Shown here: positions 20,561-30,315 of the stretch, piece by piece | How the letters are laid out: every line of letters begins with the position of its first letter | Numbering within the stretch: position 1 is the first letter of the stretch | Assembly (NCBI GenBank): GCA_037127315.1 | Contig: JBBBDQ010000400.1 | Coordinates: forward strand, 1,027,501-1,091,500 | DNA length: 64,000 nt | Direction: 5' to 3' | Source: Ascarosepion bandense | Taxonomy: Eukaryota > Mollusca > Cephalopoda > Sepiida > Sepiidae | Made by a program: the position numbers and the translations under genes | The notes under the pieces: generated by a model | Told to the model about the DNA's origin: nothing | What the model saw: the letters and a program-made list of their open reading frames with translations, nothing else | Database searches by the model: none

Positions 20561-21590
20561 GTATATTGTGTTCCTATATGTTTATATAGTGTCTTACATA
20601 TATGTGCATATGTATATTTTACGTGAAACAAAATTTTAAATGGGTGAAATCTGAAACTTACACACACCTTTAATTATTTACATAATGTGTGTGAGTATTT
20701 TGCTGAGGATATATATATATATAACACAAATATCGTTTGTACATTTGAATGTGTGTAAGGAACAAGAACAGTTTCAGAATTATCTATTGTCATTTTCAAT
20801 ATCTGGGAAAATTCTGCCAAACTATGGAAAAATCCAGACGTTCTTCACAACTAATATTAAAGTTGGCACAATTTAGAATTTTTTGTTCATTTCTACAATT
20901 TTTAAAAATTCTTTTTTTCTCTCTCCTGTTTCTCGTGTGTATGTCAAAGAAGACTTATTTACCATGTCTTCATCTATCTTCAGAATAGCACGTAAGCATA
21001 TTTTTAACCACTTTTTTATGCAAGAGAATATATTCAGTTGGAAGCCAAAAATGCAAATTCTGTTTTTTGTTTTTATTTATTCATTCTTTCTTTTTTTTCT
21101 TTTCTTTCATATTTTCATACAATGACACTGAATCAAATACATACGTTGTAAAGTATTGGATCGAGAGTAACAAAGTTTACCTAAGAATGTTTTGTGTCAG
21201 TCCTTGTAAATGTTAGAATTAAATGCGGGAAAGGAAAAAAAAAAAAGGCCTTCCAGCTAAAACTTGTATTTACGAGACGTACACATCTGGAAAAATTGAA
21301 TATGGTAGCGGATTTGAAGAAATAATTATTGAACAGATGAGCTTGTTAACCGCAACTCTACAAGAAGTATTCCTGTTATTTGCACACACGCCGAAAATTG
21401 AAAGAATATTCATTTTCGCAGTACGCTTTCCGTATTCTGTTTGTACAAATCAAAACGAGAAAATTCTCAAAATTAGACACTTACATGAATGCATGCCAGG
21501 ACAAATATTTAGGGGGATTTAAGTAACGATGACAGCAGCATCGGAAAATGAACAAAATTTATTTATTTTTTCCGGTTGTTTTATTATTAT
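20560..21590. other. Unassigned sequence with one 99-codon open frame
   Basis: The frame 21223-21522 (plus) starts in a poly-A-derived lysine run and shows no domain, signal peptide or homologue I recognise. It is too short and too ordinary in composition to call a gene. Confidence 0.4.
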
Positions 21591-21594
21591 TATT

Positions 21595-21678
21595 ATTTCT
21601 ATGCGAGGCAATAAAGACACTAAGACGCAAATGGTTACTTAGTGTTAGAGAATATGAGGAAAAAAAACGCTATTAAGG
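21595..21678 (-). mobile_element. LINE-J2 3' end fragment
   Basis: gcgaggcaataaagacacta ... cttagtgttagagaatatga matches the J2 3' UTR at 790-860 and 34310-34360. Confidence 0.6.
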
Positions 21679-22230
21679 AGTCAGTTAAGTGCCATACGTG
21701 ATACATGCTTGGGCGACTGAGCGGGAGATTATCCCGCAGTAGGTTTGCTATTACTTTCTGCGGTAGACTGGTTGCCGATCAAGGCTACGGAACTGTTATG
21801 TTGCGTGTAAGAATTACTGTGAAATAAATATAAACATCGTAATTGTATAAAGTAGGTGTATTACCAGGAAGAGAATTATTTACAAAAGGGGTCGTTAGTA
21901 GAATGCAGAATAAGGGCTTAACAGAACGTATTGTCGTGAGACGTAAGAGTCTAACCAATAGAACACTTCCGGTCCAATATCGGAACTACCCGACTGACTT
22001 GTTCACTCGGCTGACTTTCGAGGTCTTCCCCGAGGTATCATCACCACTCCTTTATGTAGTCCTTAGCACAGTCCATTACTGTAGACAAAGGTGGAGAGCG
22101 CCCCAACAAAAACCTAATCTGTTCTGTTATTTAACCCATAACTGGAGGGAAGAGACGGATTAATACCTTTCCTTAGGGTATTTGCGCGTAAGTGAATGCA
22201 AGGAAATCAACTGGAGTTCGAACTCGGATC
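21679..22230 (-). mobile_element. SINE-A, minus strand, split by a 315-bp insertion
   Basis: Tail half 21679-21793 and head half 22109-22230 are collinear in the SINE. The insertion at 21794-22108 separates ggctacggaac from aaaacctaatctg. A short plus-strand SINE piece (22230-22256) folds back on 22168-22196. Confidence 0.88.
21794..22108. mobile_element. Solo LTR candidate
   Basis: 315 bp beginning TGTTATG and ending CCAACA (TG...CA with TGTT/AACA ends), inserted in a SINE. Imperfect 5-bp flanks are ggaac and aaaac. It contains aataaata near the left end. Size and ends suit an LTR of a Ty3/gypsy-type retrotransposon; no internal genes or second LTR are present. Confidence 0.55.
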
Positions 22231-22269
22231 CCTTGCATTCACTTACGCGCAAATACAATACTATTGGAG

Positions 22270-22565
22270 AAAAGAACAATAAAAGAACAAGAATTAGGGA
22301 AACAAGATAACGACTAAGATTTTATTTAAATTTTTGAAGATCAAATTAGGCAGAAAAGCATGAATCTGGCGGAAGGTTTCGCATGTGCAATAGAAGAAAT
22401 TCTTAACATAGAACTTACGGTTCACATCTGTCTCAATTTTAAAATGATGAGGCCTTGCTCCCAATTTTCTACTGCATTTATTCAATATGGTCCAGGGCAT
22501 TCATAAAGTCTATCTACGATTGAGGGCAGTAATATTCATTTTTGAAATATATACAAAATGTGGCA
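22270..22565 (-). mobile_element. LINE-J2 ORF2-tail fragment
   Basis: Minus strand reads KLGARPHHFKIETDVNRKFY and related residues of the J2 tail. Decayed, no intact frame. Confidence 0.65.
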
Positions 22566-22859
22566 CAAAGCCAAATGTGGGGATAGGGGAAAGCTGGTCT
22601 TCAACTGTCTTATCTTAAGGCTACGTAGCTACGATTACTAACCAAAACATACCTAAAAAAAGAAGAAGAAAAAAAACTTTATTTGTAACATTTGTCTGCA
22701 TTCATAAAAAGTTTATTGGCGGGATTGAAAAAAAAAAAAATCAAAGCTTTTTTTTTCTCGTTATAGGAAAACTTCTCCATACATCACTGACATACATGCA
22801 ATGTTTTTAAGAAGATCATCTCTCTTTACAGTATTTAAATTATTCGAACTATTGCCCTT

Positions 22860-23130
22860 ATTTTGTTGCCATTTTTACGACGTTTCGGCCGTTGTACGCT
22901 CCGGCCTTCGTCAAGTTCTTGGAATTTCGAACCGAACCCTTTATCACAATTACTGAGTAAGTAGTGGTTCCACACTCTACAAAATCTTCTGATTAGAGAT
23001 TTTGGATTTAGTTTATCGTCATGTTTCTACTGAAATATAACCGAATGTGCTCATGTCTGTAGCCTGGTATTGAACTCACAACTGTTTGGGTCAAGTCACA
23101 GGAATTAACCAAGGTCTATATCCACTGGGA
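22860..23130 (-). mobile_element. SINE-D copy, minus strand
   Basis: tRNA-like head on the minus strand (gtcccagtggatatagac, then gttgtgagttcaatacc), body, and tail cgaaggccggagcgtaca + acggccgaaacgtcgt. Confidence 0.6.
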
Positions 23131-23149
23131 CATGTATCCTTAAGTTCCT

Positions 23150-23410
23150 TCTATTCAATACCAGGCTACGGCAGTGGTGAAATTAGTAACTTACAGGGTT
23201 AGAAGGAAGGTAACTCATGACTACCAGAAGAGGCTCTACTTAAGGAATGGAGATGATATACCCCAGTGTCTCTAATAAAGGGTTCGGTTCGAAATTCTAA
23301 GAAGGCCTTAGCGTAAACGGCCGAAACGTCGTACAAATGACAACAAAAATGGGGACAATATTCCAAATAAACGTAAATACTGTAAGTACTACCTCATCTC
23401 AGAAATATAA
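23150..23410 (+). mobile_element. SINE-D copy, plus strand, head-to-head with the previous one
   Basis: Starts at ttcaataccaggctacgg and ends with ggccgaaacgtcgtacaaat and an aaacgtaaata tail. It forms a spaced inverted repeat with 22860-23130. Confidence 0.6.
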
Positions 23411-23429
23411 ACATGCACCCATCTTTTTA

Positions 23430-23800
23430 GCATTTATTCAGTCTGGTACAAGGCCATAGATTTTGATACGCCATTTTCAACAGTAATTTTTTTTTAGTTT
23501 CCTTCGCTCTGTTGTCTTTCATCCTCAGTAACCTATTGCGTCTTGGTAGCTTTATTGCCTTGCATGGGATGAACTTGTTTTTGTTTTTTAATTTTGGATT
23601 CTGAGCAGTTGCAGATAATGTGTGTTGCTGGTGAACTTAATATTTATTCAGTCTGGTACAAGGCCACAGATATGGAAACATGTTTTTCAGTATTTTTTTT
23701 CTCAGTTTCCTTCACTCTATTTTCTTTCATCCTCAATAATCTATTGCGTCTTAGTGGCTTTATTGCCTTACTTGGACTGAACTATTATAAGGCACGAGGA
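23430..23800 (+). mobile_element. LINE-J2 3' UTR in two tandem copies
   Basis: A 210-bp direct duplication: atttattcagtctggtaca at 23432 and 23642, each followed by ttgcgtctta(or g)gtggctttattgcctt, the plus-strand J2 3' end. Confidence 0.7.
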
Positions 23801-23834
23801 GAGACACAAATAAATAGGAAATTTGAATAAAACA

Positions 23835-24785
23835 TTTCTCATCAAATATTAGTTAGATTAGAAGGTCTGACTATATGATTGGTGGCTGAAGAGAATAGTA
23901 TCACTATTATCCAAAAATTTAAATAGACAGAAACCGAATGAGAATAAAATCCTTTGATCAAATGTTAGGCAGATTTAAAGAAAGTTGAAATAGAGGACTT
24001 GTAACTGTAGAATTGATCGATTGAAACATAAGCAAACAGCAAATGTAAGTAAAAAAAAAAATGACTTGATTAAAATGCACCTTGGTTACTTCAAAAAGAA
24101 AACAAAATTCTCGTCATCTCTGAAAAATGGAAAATGAAAGACTGCGGTTGAGGTGGTGGAGAACGTTGTATTTGGTGACTAGATGGAAATAGATTTGGCA
24201 AACTTTCACCTTTATTTATTTGCTTTGTTTCTTTAAGAAGTACACCTGAAGGTAGAAATGTGCGCTACAAAAAAAATTATCAAAAAATTTGCAAGTAAAT
24301 GATAAAAAATGAGTTTTCTATGGTTACAATAAAAAGATTGGATTTTTCTATATTTTCCTCACTTTTTTTTCTTTTTGATTTCTATGAGATATTTTTTTTA
24401 TAAATATTGTTGTTTATATAAAAAGCCCTGAGTGCTTGCTTTTATGCGAAAATGTCAAATACATGTTTGAGTTTTGATGAGTGAATTTGTTGAATGCAAA
24501 TGTGCATCAAAAAATGTATCTATACACGAGGTGTTACCTAAAACTTCGGGAAATTTTGTGTTATGCTCGCCTTTTGAATGTACTATGCTTTATATTTGTA
24601 AGCAAAAGAACGAAAATTAGAAAAAAAAAAAAGGCTGTTTAAAAGTAATGCTTACTACTATGTTTTAAATAACTAAAAGTTTTGGTTTAGTTTATTTAAC
24701 GGCATATCAACTTCTTATGGCTCATTTACTACTGAAAGTTAATTTTCTAAGAAGCTTTCATAATTTTATTTTACTGTTAAAAACT
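23835..24785. other. Unassigned AT-rich sequence
   Basis: Nothing recognised. Confidence 0.4.
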
Positions 24786-24789
24786 ATTG

Positions 24790-25355
24790 TGGATGTGCGT
24801 TGAGGTGCAGTGGATATTGACTCGGAACGACAAATCAGGGAGTCGAGTTCGAATTCCGGTTGAATTCCTTTTATTCACTTACATACAATACCCTTGAGAA
24901 AGGGATTAATCCGTCTCTTCCCACCAGTTATGGGTTAACCCTCTAGGGCCATTCGTATCATATTTGATACAGTATTTCCCTATAAGGAAACATTTGGTAT
25001 TTCCCTATAAGGAAACATTTGGTATTTCCCTATAAGGAAACATTTGGTATTCATTGACTGAGCAGTCAGTACTGCTTTCATTTGAAATTTAAAAAATATT
25101 TCTCTTAAAAAAATTTTCAGGAAAATATTTCTTTCAAGGCTTGTTTTCATACTGTATCAAATATGATACGAATGGCCCTAGAGGGTTAAATAAATGGACA
25201 GATAGGGTTCTATAGCTTTGGCTGGCAATCATCCTACCGTAGAAAGCAATGGCAACCTTCTGCGGGAAAATCTTTTGCGCAATCAGTGATGTCTCTTTCA
25301 AGACAATGATTGCCCAAAACGTGTATCAGTATGACACTTAATTGACTGAAATTCT
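24790..25355 (+). mobile_element. SINE-A interrupted by a TTAA-flanked MITE
   Basis: Head 24790-24938 and tail 25186-25355 are collinear in the SINE. The interruption is exactly the element 24939-25185. Confidence 0.92.
24939..25185. mobile_element. piggyBac-type MITE
   Basis: 247 bp with terminal inverted repeats of about 36 bp (CCCTCTAGGGCCATTCGTAT ... complement) flanked by TTAA at 24935-24938 and 25186-25189. Three tandem copies of a 25-bp unit (tatttccctataaggaaaca + tttgg) fill 24973-25047. TTAA duplication and CCCT ends are piggyBac hallmarks; no transposase. Confidence 0.92.
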
Positions 25356-25519
25356 ATCGCTAATTATTATTATTTTTTTTTTGTTGCTAGATTTTTTTTT
25401 TTTCACAATAGTATTTTATACTTTTATAATGTTTTAACATCAATTTGACGTTCACTATTTACCCATAGCTGGGACCCTAACAGATGTCACTACACTGGTC
25501 AGGGTAGATTTGGGACCAA

Positions 25520-25640
25520 CTGCAGTTAAGTAGTGGTTCCAAACTCTACAAAATCTCCTGATTAGAGGCTTTGGATTTAGTTTATCGTCATGTTTCTACT
25601 GAAATATAACCGAATGTGCTCATGTCTGTACCCTGACAGG
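25520..25640 (-). mobile_element. SINE-D body fragment
   Basis: aagtagtggttccaaactct ... gtgctcatgtctgtacc repeats 22957-23055 with few changes. Confidence 0.65.
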
Positions 25641-25819
25641 ATGATTGAAATTTCGTTTAACATTTTTCTGTATAATATTAGTGCTTAATAATAGATACAA
25701 TTAAATTACCTGTATCGAAACGGGTGATTATATTGAAAGATAAATATTTGTGCAAAATAAATCCTTTTTTCACCATTAGACTACAGATTTAGTGATGTTT
25801 AAGAGGAAGAAAGCATGAC

Positions 25820-25930
25820 CTCGCCATTGGCTTCAACCACAGCCTCCAGGAGATTTCGGAATCTCTAGCATTTCTTCCGGACGGTCTTTTTGCTGAAGCC
25901 ACCCTCTTGACCTAGGGTAGTACTACCTCC
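25820..25930 (-). pseudogene. mariner-type transposase C-terminal relic, minus strand
   Basis: Minus strand reads FSKKTVRKKC, one stop, RFRNLLEAVVEANG, the end of an IS630/Tc1-mariner transposase. It is the inverted partner of 25945-26157. Confidence 0.75.
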
Positions 25931-25944
25931 TCAAGTAGTACAAT

Positions 25945-26157
25945 ACTTTTTACACCTGACCATCTAACTCCCTAGACTGCAAACCCCTTTGATTATTATG
26001 TGTGGGATGCAGTTGAGTGAGAGACCAACAAAACTCCTTGTGAGACTAAAGATGAATCGAAGGGAACGATTACAGCATCATTCGCCATCTTCAGCAAAAA
26101 GACCGTCCGGAAGAAATGCTAGAGGCTGTGGTTGGAGCCAATGGCGATTTTCTGGAA
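25945..26157 (+). pseudogene. mariner-type transposase C-terminal relic, plus strand
   Basis: With one frameshift it reads PDCKPFDYYVWDAVE, stop, ETNKTPCETKDE ... KKTVRKKC. The D in PFDYYVW corresponds to the third catalytic acidic residue of the DDD transposase. The rest of the catalytic domain is missing and internal stops show it is dead. Confidence 0.78.
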
Positions 26158-26286
26158 TAACTGTACTCTTTAGTATTTCAAAATATTTTTTGTGCAATTT
26201 TGGTAAATATATCTGTTAAAATGAAACGTCAGTGTTATTTTCATTTTTGCATAATTTAGACGACAATTTACCTATCGTACCCTGTA

Positions 26287-26290
<4 letters not shown>

Positions 26291-26326
<36 letters not shown>

Positions 26327-26328
26327 AG
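26291..26328. repeat. (GT)n(GC)n microsatellite
   Basis: gtgtgt run ending in gcgcgcg. Confidence 0.95.
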
Positions 26329-26782
26329 ATACAGATTACCAATGACAAAAATCTGAGAAAAAAAAATATGCCTGCTTACAAAATACGTATTGGCAAGCAA
26401 ATACAGTCAGAAAGAAAATGGGTTGTTGATATTTGAATTTGTCAACGTTGAATCACTGAAAATGTTTGTCCAAATCACATTTACCGTGAGATCTCTTTTC
26501 GTTTTTCCAAGTTAGTGTGGGTTTGCTTGTGACGGGCTTATTGTGAAAATTTTCAATTTCCTTTTTTTCATAATTTTTCTGAGGAGAGTTGAAGTATATG
26601 GTGGGGGTGCGCAAACAGTGGAAATTATCTTTTTCATCAAATGGCTAGGTTTAGTTATGATGCGTATCAAAATGTTTTACTTCCTTTAATGACAGTTCGA
26701 AATAATTCAGTGCTTTATTGATATTTTCTGACGAATATATATATATAGTAATTTTATTATTACAATGGTTTATAAAAGTATC

Positions 26783-26840
26783 ATATCCCTACACAAAACT
26801 TTCATGTTTCAAAACAATACTCTTCTTCTTCAGGTGATAT
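26783..26840 (-). ncRNA. Hammerhead-like motif
   Basis: ATATCAC, CTGAAGA, stem II AGAA/TTTT, GAAA, stem III CATGAAAG...TTTTGTG (with G-T pairs), TA, GGGATAT. Stem I has one mismatch. Cleavage-site base would be A (GTA). Confidence 0.5.
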
Positions 26841-26954
26841 TTTAAAATGAATGATGAAAATAATTTATTTAAAAAATATTAGATGAATTCATGGTTATTT
26901 AGAATAACCCTTGCCAAAAGCGTTTGCTCGCTGCGGCGGCATTTCTCACTGTCA

Positions 26955-27090
26955 GCTCTCTGCCTTCGGGCAGAGGGCGCTCTCTGCTTCCGAGCAGAGA
27001 GCACAAACCCAGTCGTGGTTCCGCCGAAGGGTAGAACCACGACTCGGTAAAAATAGACAGACATTTTTTTGGCCCGGCTATATGGCCGGG
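26955..27090. ncRNA. Array of four stable hairpins, two with UNCG tetraloops
   Basis: 26955-26978: 10-bp stem with loop TTCG. 26979-27002: perfect 10-bp stem GCTCTCTGCT with loop TCCG. 27011-27044: perfect 11-bp stem AGTCGTGGTTC with a 12-nt loop. 27073-27090: 6-bp stem CCCGGC. The GC content stands out from the AT-rich surroundings. Function unknown. Confidence 0.65.
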
Positions 27091-27412
27091 AATACCCACT
27101 TTAAAATGACCATGTGTCACATCCGGCCTTGCGTGGGAAGGCTAGTAAATACAGTGTGGTCGTTAGAGAAACTTGAACAGTATGCTTGTCGGTGCGTCAA
27201 CATTGTGCATTTCTTGACATTATGCTACTTTGTACTCTTTCCCAACCCAAGTTTTCACCTTCATAGTTCAAATCTAATTCTCACTTTTGATTGAGCAATA
27301 TTGACATACCTATACGCATATTGTTTAACTTCCTCGAACTACTAGTCTTTAATTTTCTAAATAAGCATGAATTCATGCATTTTCTAAATAAATAATTTTC
27401 ACTATTTTAAAA

Positions 27413-27466
27413 GATTACCTGAAGAGCTGTGTTGTTCTGAAACATGGACATTTTTGTGTAGTGATA
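27413..27466 (+). ncRNA. Hammerhead-like motif, decayed
   Basis: ATTAC, CTGAAGA, a stem II region that barely pairs, GAAA, CAT...GTG stem III, TA, GTGAT. Inverted partner of 26783-26840. Confidence 0.4.
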
Positions 27467-27917
27467 TGTTTTTATAAACTATTGCAATAACAAAATTACA
27501 ATATTAACGTTAAATTACAATTATAACGTAAATACATGAACAGTGGGTTTTAATCTATCTGTTCTTTCACTTCCTTATAATATATATATATATAGAGAGA
27601 GAGAGAGAACGAAACAACGTATAATCTATATCTCAGGATTTTCATATCATATTCATATGTTTGCTTCTACAGAATATCAGATCATTGCAACTTGACACTG
27701 ACATTTGTTTTCGTATCGATTTCTCGTGTGTTCTATATTGAAATCTAGCATTGTTCAGTTGCAAGTCAGACTATGTTGAATCTTGACGTTTCGTTGAAAA
27801 AAATGAATGCCTTAAAGATAGAGAATGATAAGTTGCACTTTCGCCATACAATGTTCTAAGGAGTAAGTATCGGAACGGCAACAAAAAAAAAATATGCAGA
27901 ATTTTTATTTGTGTTGT

Positions 27918-28212
27918 GCTCTAACGGTTGCAGTGGATATCGTCTCGGAACGAAAAATCGGAGAGCCGAGATCAAATTCCAGCTGAATTCACTTACTTGC
28001 AAATACCTTTGGAAAAGGTATCAATCCATCTATTTTCCCTTCAGCTATTGATTAAATAGAGCAGATCGGATTCTATAGCCTTGGTTGGCAACCAGTCTAC
28101 AGCAGAAAGTAATGAGTCTACTGAGGGAAAATCTTCTGTCCAGTCAGTCACGTCTCTTTCGAGACATAATCGCCCAAGCGTGTATCACGTATATCATTTA
28201 ACTGACTGACTG
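27918..28212 (+). mobile_element. SINE-A copy
   Basis: Diverged head (ggttgcagtggatatcg, gagccgagatcaaattcc), complete body and gactgactg tail. Confidence 0.88.
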
Positions 28213-28225
28213 CTTCAGTTCTCGG

Positions 28226-28760
28226 GACGGTCGCTTGGCAGATTTCTTTCGTTTATTAACCACGCTTCGAGCGACCTTCCGATGCCGATGAAGTGGTTCT
28301 GCTTGCGATTATTGATCGTAAAGATTTCGACGGAAGAGATTACTAAGAATTTAACGATACAGAAAATCGATATCAGAACTACTTTTCGCCATTTGAAGTG
28401 ACTTAGGTTCAAGGGAAATGGATGATTTTGGAAATTCCTAAAAGTGTCATTTTCCACCACGACAATGCAGGATTGCATGTTGCAGAACAGACCCTTACAG
28501 AAGCCTAAAGAGTTTAAATGAAAAAGCCTCTAACACTCACCATATTCTCCTGAATCAGCTCCTTCGGATTGACATTTGTTCTGCTTTTTACAGAACAATT
28601 TAAATGACAAAAGATTTGACTCTGTACATTCACTCGAAAATTGCCTTCTTACATTAAATCACGAAGTTTCTGCAAAAATAATGCAAACAATCTTGTAAAA
28701 CAATGGGAGACAGTTGTTAAAAGCAAAATGTACTTGATTAATAAATGTTTTTGTGTGTAT
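28226..28760 (+). pseudogene. mariner-type transposase relic with internal deletion
   Basis: The plus strand gives, in shifting frames, an N-terminal helix-turn-helix-like remnant (STEEITKNL, FRHLK), then directly VIFHHDNAGLHVAEQTL with the second catalytic D, then YSPESAPSDWHLFCFLQNNL with the third acidic position. The region between the DNA-binding part and the HHDNA motif is deleted. Several stops. It abuts the tail of the SINE at 27918-28212. Confidence 0.82.
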
Positions 28761-28764
28761 TTAA

Positions 28765-29183
28765 AATGTTGATTTTAATTATGAAATTGAGCACAAACTG
28801 CTGCAATGATTTAAAATTTATAAACACAACAGTGTATTGCAAACCATTGCAACTATCCTCATGAGTTGACCCATAACTGTATTCTGAAACTTTTCACGGC
28901 TACACTTAATAAACACCTACTGTAGGGTCTATCACAGAGGCGCCATGGTGTGTTAATATTACTTTTTATGTTAACAGATTCTGTCTTCGTCAGTGATCTA
29001 TTAGCTTTGTAACAGACATTATTGATGTGTATCTGCATTTTAATTTCTCAGGATTTCTTGTCATTTTGAAGATTAAGTCTTTATTTGTTGAAAGACAATA
29101 AAATGAGTTTTGCCTTTGTTTTTGATGCGTAAATGATACGTGTTATTTGTCATTGAAATTTTCGTTTTTTGTCTCCTTTTCAG
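28765..29183. other. Sequence upstream of cadherin exon 1
   Basis: Intron or upstream sequence with no repeat recognised; ends in the polypyrimidine tract and ag of the acceptor. Confidence 0.5.
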
Positions 29184-29379
29184 GCAAATGTGGAATTACT
29201 CGATATTAATGATAGTCCTCCGCATTTTAGTCAGAATGTTTATGCATTGGACATACCCGAAAGCCACCCAACTGACCGCACTGTGCTCACTATTCCTGTA
29301 AATGACCCGGACACTACAGGCAGTGTCCAGTTGTCCATCCGATCTGGAAACAACAGGACTTTTACTATTTCTGATTCAG
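29184..29379 (+). CDS. Cadherin-repeat exon 1 (internal exon of a large non-classical cadherin)
   Basis: Internal exon of 196 nt encoding 65 residues plus one base of the next codon. It is preceded by a pyrimidine-rich tract ending in cag and followed by the donor gtaatt. Residues 7-10 are the calcium-binding linker motif DIND followed by SPPHF, which closes one cadherin repeat. The next repeat then starts (IPES at 24-27) with its DPD calcium motif at 41-43. Cadherin repeats mediate calcium-dependent adhesion outside the cell. The single leftover G joins exactly to the GA that begins the exon at 58679, restoring a glycine codon and a canonical repeat. Upstream exons, with signal peptide and earlier repeats, were not found in this window. 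Fat, Dachsous or cadherin-23-like proteins fit best because the ectodomain is split over several exons; the exact orthologue cannot be told. Confidence 0.9.
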
Positions 29380-29407
29380 GTAATTTTTTTTAAATTTTTT
29401 CTTTCCA

Positions 29408-29692
29408 AATTTTTATATCTACCTAGCTTTTTTCCTCGCACTTCCCGCCTGTGGAATTCCCTACCGCATGCTTGCTTCCCCGACGGCTACAACCTCCAGG
29501 AGTTTAAATGTAAGGTCAATAGACACCTCCTAACACACTAACTCACACTAACTCTCCCCAACTCTCTCCCTATGTACATCCTAAGTCGTCTATCACCATC
29601 CTTCTGACATTTCCTATACCCAATCCCTCTATGTAACCCCCTGCGCTATAGTGGCAGTGGAATGCCTTGCTAGGGGTGACACGATTAAAAAA
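29408..29692 (+). mobile_element. LINE-J 3' fragment next to the exon 1 splice donor
   Basis: Plus strand reads SFFPRTSRLWNSLPHACF, DGYNLQEFKCKVNRHLLTH and a stop, then the 3' UTR with cctgcgctatagtggcag and an A-run at 29684-29692. Only about 30 bp separate it from the donor. Confidence 0.9.
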
Positions 29693-29699
29693 AAATATT

Positions 29700-29895
29700 A
29701 ATTTAAATTTACGTGTACTTGCGTGAATAATCGAGAAATCTTGTTAGGAAAATATGCGTCTCCTAGGAGAAACCGTCATTAGATCTGACATGCCATAACC
29801 ACTCGACCACGTCGGACTAATGGTCAAACAAAGCCCAAATAATGCTTTTAAACAAACATCATCCAGACTTTTCTGATTATACCTATCTGCTATAT
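29700..29895 (-). mobile_element. SINE-C (tRNA-Ser/Leu-like), B-box deleted
   Basis: Minus strand: gtccgacgtggtcgagtgg, tatggcatgtcagatctaat, then a deletion of the ggttcgaatcc box that the copy at 35850-36073 still has. Shared flanks (gtcaaacaaagccc) belong to the element. Confidence 0.7.
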
Positions 29896-30031
29896 TTTCG
29901 TAACCTGATATAAACAAAAACAATTTATTTACGAAATTTTTACGAAATCCGTTACGAAATAGATAAACACCTATATATTTTTTAATTTATTTCTTTAAAC
30001 ATTATTTTTAATGGATACTTGGATTTGATTA

Positions 30032-30315
30032 TGTGCGTTGTGGTACAGAAAATTGGGGAGCCGAGTTCCAGTTGAATATCTTGCATTCAATTACGTGCAA
30101 ATACCCTTGAGAGAAGTATTAATCCGTCTCTTCCTTCCAGTTATGGGTTAAATAACAGGACAGATTGGGTTCTATAACCTTGGCTGGTAACCAGTCTACT
30201 GCAGAAATTAATGACAACCTACTGCGGGATAATCTTCTGCTCAGTCAGTCATGTCTCTTTCGAGACATGATCGCCCAAAGCGTGTATCATGTATGGCATT
30301 TAACTGACTAACTCG
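30032..30315 (+). mobile_element. SINE-A copy
   Basis: Short deletion in the head (gtggtacagaaaattgggga), otherwise complete with tail. Confidence 0.88.

Larger units (their letters stand above)
26749..27507. mobile_element. Fold-back element with 155-bp arms and GC-rich core
   Basis: Arm 26749-26907 is the imperfect complement of 27352-27507. Each arm carries an outward-facing hammerhead-like core (26783-26840 minus, 27413-27466 plus). The 440-bp centre begins with four strong GC-rich hairpins (26955-27090) and has no recognised protein. Confidence 0.82.

Noticed and set aside
21223..21522. 99-codon frame as a small gene
   Set aside because: Starts in a poly-A stretch, no domain, signal peptide, splice site or codon pattern to support it.
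22860..23350. Hammerhead ribozyme in the SINE-D tail (gacgaaggcc ... ggccgaaacgtcgt)
   Set aside because: It has a CTGANGA-like and GAAAC block around a perfect ggcc stem, but I could not find stem III with a UH site or a closing stem I in the right order. Left as an open resemblance.
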